Numbered from the stretch's first letter, positions 46,088-55,967 are shown. The stretch: DNA of 64,000 nt from Pseudomonas sp. 7P_10.2_Bac1 (GCF_025465935.1 NZ_JANLNV010000090.1:186001-250000), one strand, 5' to 3'. Notes: a model not told the origin generated them from the sequence alone. Numbers and translations: made by a program.

Positions 46088-48520
46088 TCACCAATCGTAT
46101 TTGACTTCCAACGCTGCCGTGCGTTGTTGGCCGTAATAGCAACCAAAGCTGTAGTTACAGGATGACACGTACTCGCGGTCGAACAGGTTTTGCACGTTGA
46201 GGCTGGTGCTCACGCCTTTGAGACCAGGGTCCAGCGCAGCCAGGTCATAACTCACCGTGGCGTCATACACCACGAAAGAAGGGGTTTTGAAGGTGTTGGA
46301 CGAATCCCCATTGTTTCTGCCGGTGTAGCGCGCACCGCCGCCCAGCGTCACGCCCTGCAGCGCTTTGCCCGTGAAGTGGTAATCGGCCCACACACTGGCC
46401 GCCCAGGGCGCCTGAGCTTCGTTGCGCTTGCCTTTGTTGTTGTAGTTGGTTTTTGTGTAGAAAGCATCCAGGTAGGACAACGAGCCAATCAGGTCGACAT
46501 TGGCCAAACTGCTCTTGGCTTCCAGCTCTACACCACGCGAGCTTATCTCGGCGGCCTGCAACTGATACTCCTGATACTCCAGGTCGCCGGTCAGTACATT
46601 TTGCTGCTTGATATCAAACACCGAAGCCGTGAGCAGCGTGGTGTCATTGGGCTGGTATTTAACCCCCACTTCGTATTGCTTGCCGGTCACCGGCACAAAC
46701 GCCTTGGCGCCCCGTTCCGGTGCCGTGGTGCCCACCGACGGCAGGAATGATTCGGTATAGCTGATGTACGGTGCCAGGCCGAACGAGGTGACGTAGGTCA
46801 GGCCCACGCGGCCGGTGAATTTGTTGTCGTTTTGCGGCTCTCGGATGTTGGCCAGCAGGTCGTTGTTTTCAACCTTGGCCCAGTCCTGACGACCACCAAT
46901 GGTCAGGATGAAGTTGTCCAGCTTGATCTGGTCCTGCACATACAACCCCGTTTGCTTGATCCGGTTGTCCCATTTTGTGGTCAGGGTCGGCACACCCGTC
47001 GTGCGATAGTTTGTCGGGTTGTACAGGTCGATGACTTCGCTGCCATACAGGTTGTAGCCCTGATATTTACGGGTGAAAGAGCGGTAGTCGAGCCCCACCA
47101 GCAACGTGTGCTGCAATGCCCCGGTGGCAAAGTCGCTTTGCAGGTGGTTGTCGAACGTATACGAGCTGTTTTGCTGGCGCCAGTCCAGCTTGGTCCGCGT
47201 GGCGTGGGTGTCAGCCACCCCGTCTACCGTGACAAATCGGTTGAGGTAAAAGCCCTTGTAGCGATCATTGACGTCGACGTAGCTCAAACTTTGGCGATAG
47301 GTCATGACGTCATTGAAGGCATGGGAAAACTGATAGCCGAGCACGTATTGGTCGCGCTTGTAGTTGTTCCATTTCGAGTCGCCCAAAAAGGCATCACGAT
47401 CAATCTTGTTGCCCTGGGAGTTGTGATACAGACTGCCCACTGCAGGCAGCGCCTGATAATCAGCCAAGCCGTCATCGCGCTGCACTTGCGCGTAAACGGT
47501 CAATTCGGTGCTGTCATTGGGCGTCCAGCGCACGCTCGGCGCCAGCAACTTGCGTGAATCCTTGGTGTGATCCACTTGCTCGCCGCCGGTGTTGCCGACA
47601 CCGATCAGTCGGTAGCTCAGGGTCTGGTCTTCATCCAGCGGCCCGGTGAAATCAAAAGCCAGGTTATAGCGGTCAAAACTACCGGTGCCGACTTTGATCT
47701 GGTGCTTGGCTTCGGAGCTGGGACGCTTGGAGACAAGGTTGATCATGCCGCCCGGCTGGTTTTGCCCGTACAGCACCGAAGACGGGCCTTTGAGCACTTC
47801 GATGCGCTCCAGGGTGTAGGGGTCGATTTGCAGCGCCCCGCCCAGGCTGCCAGCCGCAGGCAAATAGGCGCCATCCAGATACAGAAATGTCGGAGCGAAG
47901 CCGCGACTGGTGATTTCGTCTGCGATGGTGTTGCGGTCGGTAAAACCATTGGTGCTCAGGCCCGGCGTATAACGCAAAGCCTGGGTCAGGTCGCGGGCAC
48001 CCTGCACCTCCACTTGGTCAGCGGTGACCACGTTGATGGTTTGCGGGATCTCCAGAATCGGCGTATCGGTTTTGGTCGCGGTGGCTGAGCGAGTCGCCAC
48101 AAAACCGTCCACCGGGCCACGAGCCTCTTCGACATGATGTGCAGAAACCGTCGTCGCGCCGAGGTTCAAGGCCCCCGTTTCCACCAGTGGATAAACGCTC
48201 AACGTGCCATTTTCAGTAACGTTCAAGCCCAATCCGGTGCCCGCCAAAGCCTGCTGAGCAGCTTGTTGCGAGGTGTATCTACCCTGCACCGGTGCCGACG
48301 TCTTGCCTTGCACCAAGCTCGCCGCAATGGACAGGGTCAGATTGTTGTCACGCGCAATCCGGCTCAAGGTCACGCCTAACGGCGCCGCTGGCAGATCATA
48401 AACCTGAAGGGCACTTTGCTCATTGGCCGGCGAGTCGGCCAGCGCACTCAACGGCTGGCCGATAGTGCTCAGGGTAATGGTCAGTGCCAACAGGCAAGGT
48501 CTTAGCGGGGCATGCGACAT
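46088..48520 (-). CDS. TonB-dependent receptor with STN domain, ferrichrome/ferrioxamine type
   Basis: The 810-residue receptor has a signal peptide, STN domain (about 40-110), plug (about 145-255) and barrel. Two cysteines near the C-terminus in SSCNYSFGCYYGQQR are characteristic of FhuA/FoxA/FiuA-type hydroxamate receptors. The upstream anti-sigma and sigma genes complete a cell-surface signalling unit, so the receptor likely induces its own expression on binding a foreign siderophore. Upstream on the minus strand (48576-48582) is GGAAAAT, similar to the -35 of FecI-type promoters, but I could not fix a -10. Exact ligand uncertain. Confidence 0.9.
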   Translation of the reverse strand: MSHAPLRPCLLALTITLSTIGQPLSALADSPANEQSALQVYDLPAAPLGVTLSRIARDNNLTLSIAASLVQGKTSAPVQGRYTSQQAAQQALAGTGLGLNVTENGTLSVYPLVETGALNLGATTVSAHHVEEARGPVDGFVATRSATATKTDTPILEIPQTINVVTADQVEVQGARDLTQALRYTPGLSTNGFTDRNTIADEITSRGFAPTFLYLDGAYLPAAGSLGGALQIDPYTLERIEVLKGPSSVLYGQNQPGGMINLVSKRPSSEAKHQIKVGTGSFDRYNLAFDFTGPLDEDQTLSYRLIGVGNTGGEQVDHTKDSRKLLAPSVRWTPNDSTELTVYAQVQRDDGLADYQALPAVGSLYHNSQGNKIDRDAFLGDSKWNNYKRDQYVLGYQFSHAFNDVMTYRQSLSYVDVNDRYKGFYLNRFVTVDGVADTHATRTKLDWRQQNSSYTFDNHLQSDFATGALQHTLLVGLDYRSFTRKYQGYNLYGSEVIDLYNPTNYRTTGVPTLTTKWDNRIKQTGLYVQDQIKLDNFILTIGGRQDWAKVENNDLLANIREPQNDNKFTGRVGLTYVTSFGLAPYISYTESFLPSVGTTAPERGAKAFVPVTGKQYEVGVKYQPNDTTLLTASVFDIKQQNVLTGDLEYQEYQLQAAEISSRGVELEAKSSLANVDLIGSLSYLDAFYTKTNYNNKGKRNEAQAPWAASVWADYHFTGKALQGVTLGGGARYTGRNNGDSSNTFKTPSFVVYDATVSYDLAALDPGLKGVSTSLNVQNLFDREYVSSCNYSFGCYYGQQRTAALEVKYDW

Positions 48521-48620
48521 TGGGGATCCTTTCTCGTTGTGGTGTAGGCCGTTCTAACTTTGACCAACGAGCAGGATTTTCCCCTCACGCCATGTGTAAA
48601 TAATTCGTATTCGGTTGTTT

Positions 48621-49598
48621 TTAGCGACGCACGTCAACCACCGTCAGCCAAGGCCCATAGCGCTTCACAGTGATCGGCAAGGTTTGCGCCACGGCATTCA
48701 GGGCGTGTGCCGGGTTATCCAACGGGAAAACGCCAAAGACTCGCACCCGCGCCGCTTCCGGGCTGATGCGTACAACGCCGGTCTGATAAGGGCGCAAGGC
48801 CTCGATCAAGGCCGACAACGGTTCATCCTGCAATTCGACCCGGCCTTGCAGCCAATCGGCCTGACTGCGTGACGACGGGGTTTGTGGATCAATCTGGAGG
48901 GTCGTGAACGACACCGCCTGACCCGTTTCAATCAGCCGTCGCAATCCGCCCGAGGTATCCAGTTGCACGCTGTGCTGCTGCACGCTGGCCAGGCTTTCAT
49001 CGGTGCCTTGGCGCACCATGAAGCGTGTACCCAGGGCTTGGACCTGGCCTTGTCCGGTCGCCACGACAAACGGACGCCCGGGATCGGCGGCCACATCGAC
49101 TTGCAGCTCACCTTCTCGCAACCGCACGCGGCGCTCCCCGGCACTGAATTCGATATCGACCGCGCTGCGCGCATTAAGGGTCAGGCGGCTGCCATCGGCC
49201 AACTCAATGGTTTTGCGTTCACCGGTCCCGGTGTGTTCATCGGCCATCAAGCCCGCCAGCGGTGTGACTCGATCAACAACACCAGCAGTCCCCAGACCCA
49301 GCAGCAACAGCAACAAACCGCCTTGCAGGGCTTTTTTACCTGAAGACGAGGTGGTGCCCAGAATGGCTTTGCTTGCGGCTTGCAATTGGCCAGGGCTACG
49401 ACGATCAACTGATTGCAGGTCGCTCAGCGGCGACTTCAACAACCCGGCTACGCGCTGCCAGGCCGCCTTGTGTTCCGGGTTTTCAGCCAGCCAGGCTTTG
49501 AATACCTGCCGCTCCGAAGGGCACGCCTGGCCCGATTCCAGCCGCAGCACCCAGTCAATGGCTGCGCGGGTGATGGGGTCGACCTTGGTTTTGCTCAT
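48621..49598 (-). CDS. FecR-family anti-sigma factor/signal transducer
   Basis: The 325-residue protein has an N-terminal DUF4880 region binding the sigma factor (AIDWVLRLESGQ, FKAWLAENPEHKAAW), one membrane segment at about residues 88-105 (GGLLLLLLGLGTAGVV), and a periplasmic FecR domain (LADGSRLTLNARSAVDIEF) that receives the signal from the receptor's STN domain. The ATG lies two bases after the sigma-factor stop, so the two are translated together. Confidence 0.93.
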   Translation of the reverse strand: MSKTKVDPITRAAIDWVLRLESGQACPSERQVFKAWLAENPEHKAAWQRVAGLLKSPLSDLQSVDRRSPGQLQAASKAILGTTSSSGKKALQGGLLLLLLGLGTAGVVDRVTPLAGLMADEHTGTGERKTIELADGSRLTLNARSAVDIEFSAGERRVRLREGELQVDVAADPGRPFVVATGQGQVQALGTRFMVRQGTDESLASVQQHSVQLDTSGGLRRLIETGQAVSFTTLQIDPQTPSSRSQADWLQGRVELQDEPLSALIEALRPYQTGVVRISPEAARVRVFGVFPLDNPAHALNAVAQTLPITVKRYGPWLTVVDVRR

Positions 49599-49600
49599 GT

Positions 49601-50107
49601 TCAGTCCGCCGTTTGTGACAAGCAATGAACAAAGGCACGACGCAAATCACGCTCTACGGTTGCCAGCGAAACACCCAACAGTTCAGCGATGGCCAGATGC
49701 GGCATGCCCTCGAGGCGGCTCAGCAAAAAGGCCCGTTTGACCCGCTGGGGCAGACCTTCCAACGCCCGATCGATGGCTTCGATGGCCTCGCGCACCAGGG
49801 CGATGTCTTCAGCCGATGGCGCATGGTCTTCCGGCAGTTCAGCCAGTTGTTCAAGATACGACTGCTCGAGTTTGCGGCGACGCCAGAGGGAGCACAGCAG
49901 CCGGCGGGCAACGGTACTGAGGTAGGCGCGAGGCTCCTGGATACGGTCCAGTTGTTGCGCGTCAAAAGCGCGCAAAAAAGTGTCTTGGGTCAAATCAGCC
50001 GCATCCTGCGGGCAACGCACCTGACGCCCCAGCCAGCCGCGCAACCACACATGATTGTCGTGATACAGGCTCGCCAGCAGGGCTTTGGGATCCAGATGAG
50101 TAGACAC
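49601..50107 (-). CDS. FecI-type ECF sigma factor
   Basis: The 168-residue sigma-70 family protein has region 2 (DLTQDTFLRAFDAQ) and region 4 (LEGMPHLAIAELLGVSLATVERDLRRAF) only, as in iron-starvation sigma factors FecI, FiuI and FoxI. With the anti-sigma and receptor genes downstream it should transcribe the receptor gene. A Fur-box-like sequence lies upstream at 50130-50147. Confidence 0.93.
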   Translation of the reverse strand: MSTHLDPKALLASLYHDNHVWLRGWLGRQVRCPQDAADLTQDTFLRAFDAQQLDRIQEPRAYLSTVARRLLCSLWRRRKLEQSYLEQLAELPEDHAPSAEDIALVREAIEAIDRALEGLPQRVKRAFLLSRLEGMPHLAIAELLGVSLATVERDLRRAFVHCLSQTAD

Positions 50108-50129
50108 AATAGATAACCAGACTTAAATA

Positions 50130-50147
50130 GCAATAAGTCGCATTATC
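50130..50147 (-). promoter_or_regulatory. Possible Fur box upstream of the ECF sigma gene
   Basis: On the minus strand GATAATGCGACTTATTGC has a strong left half and a weaker right half against the 19-bp Fur consensus (about 12 of 19). It lies ~25 bases before the sigma-factor start, the expected place for iron repression. Confidence 0.4.
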
Positions 50148-50199
50148 GGCAGATTGAACGCAATTGCAATCCGCTTGTTTAGAACAAATCGTGCGCCCC

Positions 50200-50227
50200 G
50201 CGATCTTTTGATTTTTTAAAAGATCGC
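50200..50227. repeat. Hairpin GCGATCTTTT/AAAAGATCGC after the SDR gene
   Basis: A perfect 10-bp stem with an eight-base loop followed by GAGGCAAGCTC. It is the same core as the inner stem of the REP at 18367-18435, so it is a REP-family unit reduced to its centre. It separates the SDR gene from the sigma gene. Confidence 0.75.
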
Positions 50228-50252
50228 GAGGCAAGCTCACTTCGACACTTTG

Positions 50253-50999
50253 CTAGCGCCCTCCGCCCAGGTCCAGGAAGGTGCCGGTGGTGTAGGAAGC
50301 CTTGTCCGAAAGCAGCCAGATGATAGCTTCGGCGACTTCTTCAGGGCGGCCACCGCGGCCCATGGGGATCAGCGGTTCAAGTTTACTGACCCGCCCGGGG
50401 TCGCCGCTCAGGGCGTGGAAGTCGGTGAAAATATAGCCTGGGCGCACGGCGTTTACCCGAATGCCCTCACCCGCCAGCTCTTTGGACAAGCCCAGGGTGA
50501 AGGTGTCGAGCGCGCCTTTGGAGGCGGCATAGTCGACGTACTCGCTGGGCGAGCCCAGCCGCGCGGCCACCGAGGAGACATTGACAATGTTGCCACCCTG
50601 CCCGCCATAACGCGGTGACATGCGCAACACCGCGTGCTTGGCGCACAGGATAGGGCCCAACACGTTGGTTTTAAGGGTGTGCAGGATACGCACCTCGGAC
50701 ATTTCGTCGACCCGGGACTTGTGCCCCACGGTGCCCGCATTGTTGACCAGCGCCGTGACCTGCCCCAGTTCAAGGTCAACCCGCGAGAACAGGCTGATGA
50801 CTTCGTCCTCGTCGCTCACGTCTGCCCGAACGGCGATGGCCTGAGCTCCCAGCGCACGCACTTGGTCGAGCACTTCATGGGCCGCCGTGTCGTCAGACTG
50901 GTAGTTGATGCAAATCCGGTAACCCTGTTGCGCCGCCAGTACGGCAGTGGCTGCGCCAATGCCGCGACTACCACCGGTGATCACGATGACTCTATCCAT
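50253..50999 (-). CDS. SDR-family oxidoreductase (glucose dehydrogenase/YgfF-like)
   Basis: The 248-residue classical SDR has TGGSRGIG, NNAG, catalytic Ser in NVSSVAARLG, Tyr/Lys in YAASKGAL and the C-terminal TGTFLDLGGGR. The Arg-free second strand (INYQSDD) leaves cofactor preference open. I chose the ATG giving MDRVIVITGG with GGGGAGCGCG upstream. It shares no operon with its neighbours; substrate unknown. Confidence 0.88.
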   Translation of the reverse strand: MDRVIVITGGSRGIGAATAVLAAQQGYRICINYQSDDTAAHEVLDQVRALGAQAIAVRADVSDEDEVISLFSRVDLELGQVTALVNNAGTVGHKSRVDEMSEVRILHTLKTNVLGPILCAKHAVLRMSPRYGGQGGNIVNVSSVAARLGSPSEYVDYAASKGALDTFTLGLSKELAGEGIRVNAVRPGYIFTDFHALSGDPGRVSKLEPLIPMGRGGRPEEVAEAIIWLLSDKASYTTGTFLDLGGGR

Positions 51000-51062
51000 A
51001 AATACGCGCTCCCCATTCAACCTGTGGATTTGCCACAGAGTAACCGCGAAGCAGCGGTTTTG

Positions 51063-53159
51063 TCAGGCTGGAGTCGGTTTGTCGGATACCGGGTGCTCGG
51101 CGCGATGAATGTCCATCATGAATTGCTCAGCCGGAAGCGGTTGCCCCAGCAGAAAACCTTGCAGGGAATCACACCCCAGGGTGGTCAGGAAGCTTTGCTG
51201 GGTGTCGGTCTCAACGCCTTCCGCGACGATCCGCAAACCCAACGCCTGGCCCAACGCAACAATCGCCGAGACAATTGCCGCATCGTCGCTGTCATGTTCC
51301 AGGTCACGCACAAACCCCCGGTCAATTTTCAGCTCGTTGGCGGGCAGGCGCTTGAGGTACATGAGGCTGGAATAGCCCGTGCCGAAGTCATCGATGGACA
51401 GGTCGACGCCCATGTGTGACAGCTTTTGCAGCACCGTCATGCTCGCATCGGCATCGCTCATGGCAGTGGTTTCGGTGATCTCCAGGGTCAGGCTGTTTGC
51501 CGGCAAGTGGTTGCGCTCCAGCGCAGCGACCACACTGTCGACCAGCCCCGAATAGCAAAACTGCAAGGCCGACAGATTGACCGCAATTCGCCAGTGGCTA
51601 TAGCCCTCGTCGAACCAGATGCGCATTTGCCGACAGGCTTCGTTGAGCACCCACTCGCCAATGGGAATGATCAAGCCGGTTTTTTCAGCCAGCTCGATAA
51701 AGTCGTCTGGCTGCAGCAGGCCTTGTTGCGGATGCTCCCAGCGCAACAAGGCCTCGGCACCGACCGGCTTGCCGTTGCTGGCATCAAACTTGGGCTGGTA
51801 ATGCAGGCGGAACTGATTGTCTTCCAGCGCGTGACGCAAGTCCTGCAGCAGTTGCAGCTGTTTACGCGCATTGGTGTTCATCGACACGTCAAAGAAACTG
51901 TAGCCGTTCTTGCCCCCGCCCTTGGCGTGGTACATCGCGGCGTCCGCGTTCATCAGCAATTCTTCGGCGGTCTGGCCATTGCCGGGGTATAGGGCAATAC
52001 CGATACTCGCGGAAATCTGCAGATCATGCTCATCCACGCGAAAGCTCTTGGCTAACAGGCTGACTTGCCGGGTGGCCACTTGCGGTGCATCATCGGGCTC
52101 GCTCAAACGCACCAGCAAGACAAATTCATCGCCACCGATGCGCGCCAGGGTGTCCTGGCTACGCAACTGCTCGCGCAAACGCAAGGCCACTTCACGCAGC
52201 AAACGGTCGCCCACGTGATGGCCAAAAGCATCGTTGACCGGCTTGAAGCCGTCCAAGTCAATGAACATCAGCGAAAAGCACCCGCCCTGCTCCGTCACTT
52301 TGCCCATCGCCTGGCTGATCCGGTCAGCCAGCAGAATGCGATTGGGCAGCCCGGTCAAAGTGTCATGCAGGGCCAGTTGGGTGAGTTCCTCGTTGGCCAG
52401 GGTCAGCGAGTCGGCCAGGGCCCGTGTGCGGGCATCCAGGCGTGCGTCGAAGATCGAGGTCAGCAGCGCGATCACCAACACGGCCAGGCTGGACACCAGT
52501 ACCAGATTGTCCAGGCCTTTGCCGCTCAAGCCGCCCACCAGCGCGCCGCAAAAACTGCCCACCGGGAAATTCGCCGCCGCCATGCCGGTGTAATGCATGC
52601 CGACAATTGCCAGCCCCATGATCACCGAGGCACCGGCGCGAATCAGGCGCACATAGGGGGTTTGCTTGCGCAGGCGAAAGGCAATGGACAGCGCCGCCGC
52701 CGAAGCGCCTACGGCGATCACCAGCGACAGGCCGAACAGGGCTGGGTCGTAATCAATGCCGGGCTGCATCTTCAGGGCGGCCATGCCGCTGTAGTGCATG
52801 GCGCTGATCCCCGCCCCCATGATCAAGGCGCCAAACAGCAATTGCAGGGCGGGCAGGCTCGGCTGGCTGACCAGCCACAAGGCAAAACCGCAGGACAGAA
52901 TCGCCACCACCAGCGACCACAGGGTAAGCCCCACGTCGTAGCCCAGCTCCAATGGCAACTCCAGGGCCAGCATCCCTATAAAGTGCATGGACCAGACCCC
53001 GAAACCCATGGCCAGGGCGCCGCCGCCCATCCACAGATAGGCTGTGCGCCCACGTGCGGTGGCAATTCGTCCGGTCAGATCAAGCGCGGTATACGACGCA
53101 AGAATCGCGACGCAGACAGAAATAAAAACCAGGGCGGGTGAGTATGTTGCAGCGACCAT
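51063..53159 (-). CDS. MHYT-GGDEF-EAL membrane c-di-GMP enzyme
   Basis: The 698-residue protein begins with about seven membrane helices (1-250) forming the MHYT sensor: the three diagnostic motifs appear as WSMHFIGMLA, SAMHYSGMAA and VGMHYTGMAA. These His/Met residues are predicted to bind copper and sense O2, CO or NO. GGDEF (about 265-430, RIGGDEFVLLV) and EAL (about 440-690, GAEALLRW, DDFGTGYSS) follow, both intact. I chose MVAATYSPAL as the start; the longer frame runs back into a repeat element and is not homologous. PA3311-type NO-responsive NbdA/MucR proteins share this architecture. Confidence 0.92.
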   Translation of the reverse strand: MVAATYSPALVFISVCVAILASYTALDLTGRIATARGRTAYLWMGGGALAMGFGVWSMHFIGMLALELPLELGYDVGLTLWSLVVAILSCGFALWLVSQPSLPALQLLFGALIMGAGISAMHYSGMAALKMQPGIDYDPALFGLSLVIAVGASAAALSIAFRLRKQTPYVRLIRAGASVIMGLAIVGMHYTGMAAANFPVGSFCGALVGGLSGKGLDNLVLVSSLAVLVIALLTSIFDARLDARTRALADSLTLANEELTQLALHDTLTGLPNRILLADRISQAMGKVTEQGGCFSLMFIDLDGFKPVNDAFGHHVGDRLLREVALRLREQLRSQDTLARIGGDEFVLLVRLSEPDDAPQVATRQVSLLAKSFRVDEHDLQISASIGIALYPGNGQTAEELLMNADAAMYHAKGGGKNGYSFFDVSMNTNARKQLQLLQDLRHALEDNQFRLHYQPKFDASNGKPVGAEALLRWEHPQQGLLQPDDFIELAEKTGLIIPIGEWVLNEACRQMRIWFDEGYSHWRIAVNLSALQFCYSGLVDSVVAALERNHLPANSLTLEITETTAMSDADASMTVLQKLSHMGVDLSIDDFGTGYSSLMYLKRLPANELKIDRGFVRDLEHDSDDAAIVSAIVALGQALGLRIVAEGVETDTQQSFLTTLGCDSLQGFLLGQPLPAEQFMMDIHRAEHPVSDKPTPA

Positions 53160-53250
53160 GAGCCTTCTCTTGAACGATCCGGAACTGCATCCATGCCCGG
53201 TGGAAAATGCGCGATTGTACTGCTTCCTGAAACCAACGCACGTAAATGCT

Positions 53251-53394
53251 AGGGTCTGTTCCCGTTTCATTGCGGCCGCGAAGATAGCCCCCTTGCTACA
53301 GGGAAAGGCGCACGAAGCATGGTTGGGTTGTTCCCAATAAGCCTCAAGCAACTTCGCCCTGGAACGCGCCTTTCAGTGAAACGGTAACAGACCT
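53251..53394. repeat. MITE-like element with inverted termini, copy 1
   Basis: The 144-bp stretch starts AGGGTCTGTTCCCGTTTCA and ends TGAAACGGTAACAGACCT, near-perfect inverted ends. The interior (CAGGG, AAGGCGC, GAAGC, GGTTGGGT, TTCCCA) recurs in the same order at 57881-58000. It lies between the MHYT gene and a LysR gene and touches the latter's stop codon. No protein is encoded. Confidence 0.8.
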
Positions 53395-54278
53395 CAAGGG
53401 ATCTGGGCGCTCGCTTCACGCTTGACCTTGTTTATGTAACGCACGACCGCCGCTGACTTTTCAAATCGGCGATAGATCAACGACAACCACGAAGTCGCGT
53501 CACACCCCTCAATGGTGCGATACAGCACATTTGGCAAGCTGATGTGCCCTACCACGCAGGCCGGCACTACGGCTACGCCGCGGTTCAGCGACACCAGGGC
53601 GATTACCGCCACCAGGCCACCCGGCTGCGGCCCCAGCTTGGGGGCATAGCCCCCCTGGGCCGCCACCTGCAAAGTACCGCTGATCTGCTCCGGCAAAATG
53701 AACGTCTCATGCTGCAAGTGGCCAGCATTGATCTGTTTAAGCCGAGTGAGCCATGCATCGGCGGCGAACGCCAGCACAAAACCTTCACTGTTCAGACGAA
53801 TGGCATCCAGTTCGGGAGGCAGTGCCATCGGTGAGCGCACATAACCCAGGTCAAAGCGCCCTTCAGCCACCATCGTTGGCAAACTGGCCATCGGCGCTTC
53901 GCGCACGCTCAGGCTGACCTCTGAAGAGGCCTCGGCGTATGCCTTCACCTGGCGCTGCAAGACACCCGAATACACCGCCGAGGCGACATAACCCAGTTCG
54001 ATATGGCCGGTCTCACCACGACCGGCCCGCTGTGCATGGCGCTGGGCAAGTTCGAATTGGCGCACAGTGGCGTCGGCCTCAGGCAACAGCGCCTGCCCCG
54101 CTTCGGTCAGGCTGACATGGCGCTGTTCACGTACAAACAAACGCACTCCGAGGGCGTTTTCCAGGTCCTGGATCTGACGACTCAACGTCGGCGGCGCAAT
54201 GCCCAGCACTTCGGCGGCACGGGTAAAGTTGCAGTGCTGGGCAACCGCCAGAAAGTAGCGGAAGTGACGTATTTCCAT
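53394..54278 (-). CDS. LysR-family regulator divergent from an MFS exporter
   Basis: The 294-residue regulator has the helix-turn-helix LAVAQHCNFTRAAEVLGIAP and a typical effector domain with conserved LPEADATVRQFELAQ linker helix. It is divergent from the MFS gene with 162 bases between them, the usual arrangement for a LysR protein controlling an exporter. It resembles the CatR/BenM-like subgroup at its N-terminus. Effector unknown. Confidence 0.9.
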   Translation of the reverse strand: MEIRHFRYFLAVAQHCNFTRAAEVLGIAPPTLSRQIQDLENALGVRLFVREQRHVSLTEAGQALLPEADATVRQFELAQRHAQRAGRGETGHIELGYVASAVYSGVLQRQVKAYAEASSEVSLSVREAPMASLPTMVAEGRFDLGYVRSPMALPPELDAIRLNSEGFVLAFAADAWLTRLKQINAGHLQHETFILPEQISGTLQVAAQGGYAPKLGPQPGGLVAVIALVSLNRGVAVVPACVVGHISLPNVLYRTIEGCDATSWLSLIYRRFEKSAAVVRYINKVKREASAQIP

Positions 54279-54440
54279 GGCAGCGTTAGCTCAAAGGTAA
54301 TGAAGTTCAGGCGGCCAGCTAACGCAACTCGGCTGGCGCAGCGATACCCTGTTGGCACAGCCACACTAGAGAGACATGAACATGCTCGTCAACTTGATTA
54401 CTCGCAAAGTAACGTCCTTGCTTGGCGCGAGGCAGCGCCC

Positions 54441-55967
54441 ATGAAAACCGTCAGCCCACGACTGACCCTGCTCACCGCCAGCGGGGTGTGCTCATTGATC
54501 GTGCTCGACACCAACATCGTCGCGGTCACCCTGCCCACCATTGCCCGTGACTTGGGCGCCAACTTTGTCGACATCGAATGGGTGGTCAGCGCTTATATGC
54601 TGGCGTTTGCCGCTTTGCTGCTGCCGGCCGGAAGCATTGCCGACCGGATCGGTCGCAAGACCACCTTGATCTGGGGCTTGAGCATTTTCATCCTGGCATC
54701 CCTTGGATGCGCAGCGGCGCCCAACAGCCTGTTGCTGGAAATCGCCCGCGCGGTCAAAGGGGTCGGCGCCGCGCTGTTGCTGACCTCGGCACTGGCTTCC
54801 ATCGGGCATGCCTTCCATGATGAGGTCGAACGAGCCAAAGCCTGGGCGTTCTGGGGTGCGTGCATGGGCGTGGCGATGACCGCCGCGCCGACATTGGGCG
54901 GCCTGATCACCGAGTACCTGGGTTGGCGCTGGATTTTCTACCTCAATCTGCCGGTTGGTTTGGTGCTGATGGCGCTGGTGCGTCATGCCATTGATGAATC
55001 TCGCGATCCGCAATCTTCACGGCTCGACCCTTGGGGTAGCCTGGCGTTCAGCGCCAGCTTGCTGTGCCTGATCTGGGGCTTGATCGAAGCCAACCGCATT
55101 GGCTGGGACAACTCGCTGACCTATATCCGGTTGTGTGGCGGCGGGCTGCTGTTGGCGCTGTTTGTGTGGATCGAGTCGGTGCAGCAGCGGCCGATGATCG
55201 ACCTGCAACTGTTTCGTCACCCGCGGTTCATCGGTGCGCTGCTGGGCATGTTTGCCTATGCCGGGTGCGCTCAGGTGATGATGACCTTACTGCCGTTTTA
55301 CCTGCAAAACGGCCTGGGCTTGAGCGCCATTCTCTCGGGGCTGGGCATGCTGCCTTTTGCCCTGACCATGTTGATCTGCCCGCGCATTGGCGCGCGTATG
55401 GCGTCACGTTTCAGCCCCGCGAACATGATGGCGCTGGGCTTGGCCCTGGTGGGCTGCGGCAATTTGCTCAGTGCCTGGGCAGTGGCTCATGGCGGGTACC
55501 TGAGTTTCGCGCTCACCACTGCCGTGACGGGCGCCGGAGCCGGACTGCTGAACGGCGATACACAAAAGAACATCATGGCGTGCGTACCGCGTGACCGGGT
55601 CGGGATGGGATCCGGCATGAGCACTACCATGCGTTTTAGCGCCATTGTCCTGGCCATCGGCGTATACGGCGCGTTGCTGGGCGGGCACACCGAACAGAAT
55701 CTGCAAGCCAGCCTTGTGCACATCGCCTCGCCATGGCTGGAACACACTCACTTTATAGCTTCACGGGTAGTGGCCGGCGATCTGACAGGGGCTCTTGGCC
55801 AACTGCCGTTGGCGGCACAGGTACAGATACAGCCGCTAGCGACCCAGGCGTTTGTAGAAGGTTTCAGCACCGTGCTGTGGGTGGCCGGATTGCTGTCATT
55901 GCTGGGCGCACTGCTGGTGGGCACGTTGATGCGCAAGCCCATTCCTCGGTTTGCGGTTGCGGTTTAA
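54441..55967 (+). CDS. MFS multidrug exporter, DHA2 (EmrB/QacA) family
   Basis: The 508-residue protein has about 14 membrane helices, family motif A (LLPAGSIADRIGRKTTLIWG) and motif C-like GLITEYLGWRWIFYLNLPVG. DHA2 proteins export drugs or metabolites with protons. I chose the ATG preceded by GAGGCAGCGCCC, since the upstream open frame runs through the intergenic region and is unrelated. No membrane-fusion (EmrA) gene is beside it, so it probably works alone. The divergent LysR gene is its likely regulator. Confidence 0.92.
   Translation: MKTVSPRLTLLTASGVCSLIVLDTNIVAVTLPTIARDLGANFVDIEWVVSAYMLAFAALLLPAGSIADRIGRKTTLIWGLSIFILASLGCAAAPNSLLLEIARAVKGVGAALLLTSALASIGHAFHDEVERAKAWAFWGACMGVAMTAAPTLGGLITEYLGWRWIFYLNLPVGLVLMALVRHAIDESRDPQSSRLDPWGSLAFSASLLCLIWGLIEANRIGWDNSLTYIRLCGGGLLLALFVWIESVQQRPMIDLQLFRHPRFIGALLGMFAYAGCAQVMMTLLPFYLQNGLGLSAILSGLGMLPFALTMLICPRIGARMASRFSPANMMALGLALVGCGNLLSAWAVAHGGYLSFALTTAVTGAGAGLLNGDTQKNIMACVPRDRVGMGSGMSTTMRFSAIVLAIGVYGALLGGHTEQNLQASLVHIASPWLEHTHFIASRVVAGDLTGALGQLPLAAQVQIQPLATQAFVEGFSTVLWVAGLLSLLGALLVGTLMRKPIPRFAVAV

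Noticed and set aside
53160..53351. An extended N-terminus of the MHYT protein
   Set aside because: The extra 64 codons come from the MITE-like element and the true protein begins at the first MHYT helix.
54003..54440. A long N-terminal extension of the MFS exporter
   Set aside because: It would read through the divergent LysR gene and its promoter; the ATG at 54441 has a good ribosome site and the family N-terminus.
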